Of a stretch of 64,000 nucleotides of DNA, positions 61,591 through 64,000 are shown one piece after another. The position numbers were made by a program, and so were the translations under genes. The DNA is from Diabrotica undecimpunctata (lineage: Eukaryota > Arthropoda > Insecta > Coleoptera > Chrysomelidae): the NCBI RefSeq assembly GCF_040954645.1, contig NC_092804.1, positions 147,693,108 to 147,757,107 of the forward strand, in the 5' to 3' direction. The notes under the pieces were generated by a model, which saw only the letters and a program-made list of their open reading frames with translations, did no database searches and had not been told where the DNA came from. Each line of letters begins with the position of its first letter. Position 1 is the stretch's first letter.

Positions 61591-63207
61591 TCGCTGGTGC
61601 ATTTATTTTACTGATATGCTTCTTATTATTTATTCAACCTTTAGCTGGTCTTGGATATACATCATTAACCTTATATTTCAATTCTTAAACAATAGGACAC
61701 TATATGCTAAAAATCATTTTCACGAAATGGTTGGACTATCGCATACTACACAAGGTCTAATACAGGGCTCACCTTTAAGCCCGATATTATTTACTATTTA
61801 TCTTAAATTATATACACAATAATACCCGAAAATTGTGTACTTCTATCATATGCGGATGATCTAATTATCTTAATAAAAGGTAATAATTTTAATCATATGG
61901 CAAATCAGGTAAACTTTATCCTTATCAGGCAAAATGCGAGACCATGAGGTTTAAAATAAACCGACCTATTAATAATCCACCAGATATAAAAATTATTAAT
62001 GATTATATAATCCCTAAGTAATGTTTTGTCGAAAAAATATTCAGGTAAAATATTTAAGCACAATCTAAATTGGTCAGAGCAAATAGACAACATGATTATA
62101 AAGCCCAAAAGGGCATCAATATAATACGTGCTCTTTGTAGAGTATGGTGGGGATCAGAACCAAGAACACTAAAATTAATATATAATGGCTTGATACAATC
62201 ACAAAAAAACGGGAGTAGCAGTCCAGTGGGACTGCCGGTAGAAGTTATACTTCTATACACGCGTTCGTCTTTACAAATTTATATAGGAGTCAATCTGCAC
62301 AATCATTACATATGTAATGCTATAAGTAAGAGAGAGGAGAAAGAGAAAATGAATTAGGTATACAGGTATATGGTGCATCGTTTGCTGTATATAAACAGTT
62401 GACCTGTAATGGGAGTATAGTAAGTAAATGAGGGAAGTAAATGTGTATTGTACACATACTCTGCAGTAAAATTCATTGTTAATTTTGTTATTAACATAAA
62501 AATACAATACAATACACTGCCACATAATTCAATATTATAATACAATACAAATTAAAATGTAATATTTATAAGTATATAAAAATGACAATATACATAACTT
62601 ACGCATACGTTTAATTTACCATGATAATAATATTAATAAAAAAATAATATTATTAATAAATATTAAATATGTTTGCAAAAGGAACATTTTTATTCTCGAG
62701 AGAGAAAGAGAGAAAAAATATATCTTCTGTCTCTCTCTTACCTATATCTTACATATGTAAGGATTTTGCCGATTCACTCAATATATACGAATACAGACAA
62801 ATTTCTAACGTCGAACGCGCGTAGATTTAAATGGATTGCCACAAAATACATAGCAAAAATTAGCACAACTTTAAATCACTCATTATTAAATATGCTTCTA
62901 GACTTAAAAATATATCATGGTTATCAACAAGGATATTGGAAGGTAAAAAAACCAACATATTTGATTGACGCCCTAACAGCAGTCAAAAAGATTTTAACAT
63001 CAATCCCTTTACAAGTGACATACCAGCCTGCTACTCAAATGAATACAATATCAACACTTATACCAATCATCAAAACATTATTTTAAAAAAACAGTTTGAG
63101 AACCTTTGGGAATATTATAATTTTGTAAATTTATATTACTATAATTACATAGGTACGAATATTTACAGATGCTTCAAAAAATCAAAACTTTTCTAAAAAA
63201 ATTCCTT
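61591..63207 (+). pseudogene. I-type LINE: RT and RNase H start, split by a MITE
   Basis: RT text FQFLNNRTLY, TTQGLIQGSPLSPILFTIYL (about 61740-61800), then a frameshifted YADD-equivalent near 61850, SGKIFKHNLNWSEQID (62040-62090), INIIRALCRVWWGSEPRTLK and YNGLIQSQ to 62205. After the MITE it resumes with AKISTTLNHSLLNMLLDL (about 62850) and VRIFTDASKNQ near 63155, the start of an RNase H domain. The RNase H is cut off by a LINE tail at about 63208. Confidence 0.78.
62218..62840. mobile_element. MITE family copy B
   Basis: Left end GCAGTCCAGTGGGACTGC then GAAGTTATACTTCTATACACGCG. Right end AACGCGCGTAG...GGATTGCC (62833-62840). Internal TTACATATGTAA near both ends. Flanking CACAAAA on each side may be the target duplication. 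Inserted in the I-type LINE coding region. Confidence 0.78.
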
Positions 63208-63395
63208 GGCTGATTATTCAGTAGAATAAAAGCCAAAAAAGGAGGAAAAGAAGAAGAAGACTGGACAATGTGAAAGAAAAGGCGGGAAAACAATGGCATC
63301 AGATAGAAAGAGACAAATTAAAATGGAAACAACAAGGCGAAGCTTACATTTAGGAGTGGACAGTCAAAAGCTGTTAAAAGAAGAAGAAAATAACT
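63208..63395 (+). mobile_element. LINE 3' tail with GAAGAAGAAAA end
   Basis: Translates to RRRRLDNVKEKAGKQWHQIE, WKQQGEAYI and EWTVKSC before a GAAGAAGAAA tail, the terminal block of another LINE. Extreme 5' truncation. Confidence 0.7.
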
Positions 63396-63660
63396 GCATA
63401 CTTTGGCACATTTTATAAGAAGAACGATATTTTTAGTAACTGATACTAAAAGAAAAGATAAAGCTCTAAGACATAAAACGATGTCATGCCGGCATAATAT
63501 TTGTCAATGGATAGGAACTCATAAGTATGAAATCTTCCGCAATACTGCTAAAAATAGAACAACTTATTAACAATTTAGGACAATGAATCCTGTCTATGTC
63601 ACCTGATAAGACCATAAAGGGTAGGTTTCTTCGCAGAAATGCACGATACCTTAAGGAGGA
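63396..63660. other. Unassigned short frames
   Basis: A broken frame (KALRHKTMSC...) is open at 63450-63560 but I cannot assign it. Confidence 0.3.
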
Positions 63661-63664
63661 AAAA

Positions 63665-63790
63665 ATTACATGTTATCATTATTTGTCTGACAGGATTTCT
63701 TAAATTAAAATTGATTTCATGTACTAAATACATTATCCTCTCATCTTAAAGTCTTTTAATTTAAAATATATATGATATGTCTGAATTGTC
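63665..63790. repeat. Diverged copy of the foldback inner arm
   Basis: TTGATTTCATGTA and TATGTCTGAATTGTCAA, with matching text between, parallel the inner right arm of foldback copy 2 (about 58946-59120), shortened by internal deletion. Confidence 0.6.
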
Positions 63791-63963
63791 AAAATCAAAC
63801 ACCCGCACCCGACTTGATTAACTTTTTCATTTCAAGAACAATTGCAACAAATTTTATGAAAATAGAAGAAACTGGTGGTCCCAGTTCTGATCACTCTCTG
63901 ATACTACTCAGATATATCAGTGAGCATATTATACTAAGCGAAAATAACCGTACCTTAATCAAT
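63791..63963 (+). pseudogene. Jockey-type LINE endonuclease end
   Basis: QTPAPDLINFFISRTIATNF followed by SSDHSLILL is the last endonuclease block of Jockey/CR1-type ORF2, comparable to 56.1 kb. It is open but short, and is bounded by foldback-like sequence and by the next LINE. Confidence 0.6.
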
Positions 63964-63965
63964 AA

Positions 63966-64000
63966 ACGCGTGCTTGATCGACTATGAAAAGGCATTTGAC
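63966..64000 (+). pseudogene. RTE LINE RT motif A, cut by the window end
   Basis: CLIDYEKAFD ends the window. It matches CFIDYQKAFDRV of the 38.0-kb LINE. Only the first 35 bases are visible. Confidence 0.6.

Overview
The window looks like AT-rich, repeat-dense nuclear DNA of an arthropod, most likely an insect (a beetle or another large-genome order would fit, but the order cannot be fixed from sequence alone). I see no convincing host protein-coding gene, no tRNA or rRNA gene, no CRISPR array and no bacterial-style operon. Almost everything recognisable is transposable-element DNA: an apparently intact Ty3/gypsy LTR retrotransposon, many decayed LINEs of RTE/BovB, Jockey/CR1 and I types, three piggyBac relics, two hAT relics, a pogo-like zinc finger, a mariner-like relic, a DDE transposase gene with an intron, a rearranged Penelope-like element, foldback elements, a MITE family, and long (TA)n tracts.

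Layout. 0-3.6 kb: a 290-bp palindrome, a TA tract and a decayed minus-strand LINE. 3.6-8.9 kb: the gypsy element (3681-8715) inserted inside a (TA)n tract; its LTRs differ at one site in 351, and gag and pol are open. 8.9-13.4 kb: LINE endonuclease fragment, foldback copy 1, a LINE with an 18-bp target duplication, and a mariner-like relic. 13.4-18 kb: a CR1/Jockey-like LINE split by a piggyBac copy. 19-24 kb: LINE and gypsy gag fragments, plus a possible solo LTR. 24-31 kb: a CCGGAAGT-rich repeat, a transposase fragment, a Penelope-like GIY-YIG/RT pair in inverted order, and LINE tails. 31-35 kb: pogo-like and hAT remnants, then a LINE RNase H end with a poly(A)/TA tail. 36-40 kb: a complete hAT element (8-bp duplication TTCTAGGT) split by an RTE LINE. 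40.6-43 kb: the intron-bearing DDE transposase relic. 46-48.3 kb: a piggyBac element with terminal repeats. 49-50.5 kb: a LINE nested inside another LINE tail. 52.3-56.2 kb: a Jockey LINE broken by three later insertions. 57-64 kb: a piggyBac relic, foldback copy 2, a GC-rich repeat, an I-type LINE split by a MITE, and further LINE fragments.

The most interesting system is the gypsy element. The 11 nt directly after its 5' LTR are exactly complementary to an 11-nt segment inside the LTR, and there is no TGG-type tRNA primer site. That is the arrangement of Tf1-type self-priming. Its gag and pol are joined by a textbook A-AAA-AAC -1 slippery site. The second theme is a shared hammerhead-like fold (short hairpin, then GAAAC, enclosed by a closing stem) at the Penelope 3' end, in the foldback arms and at an orphan site near 30.87 kb. 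The third is the stack of datable nested insertions supported by visible target-site duplications.
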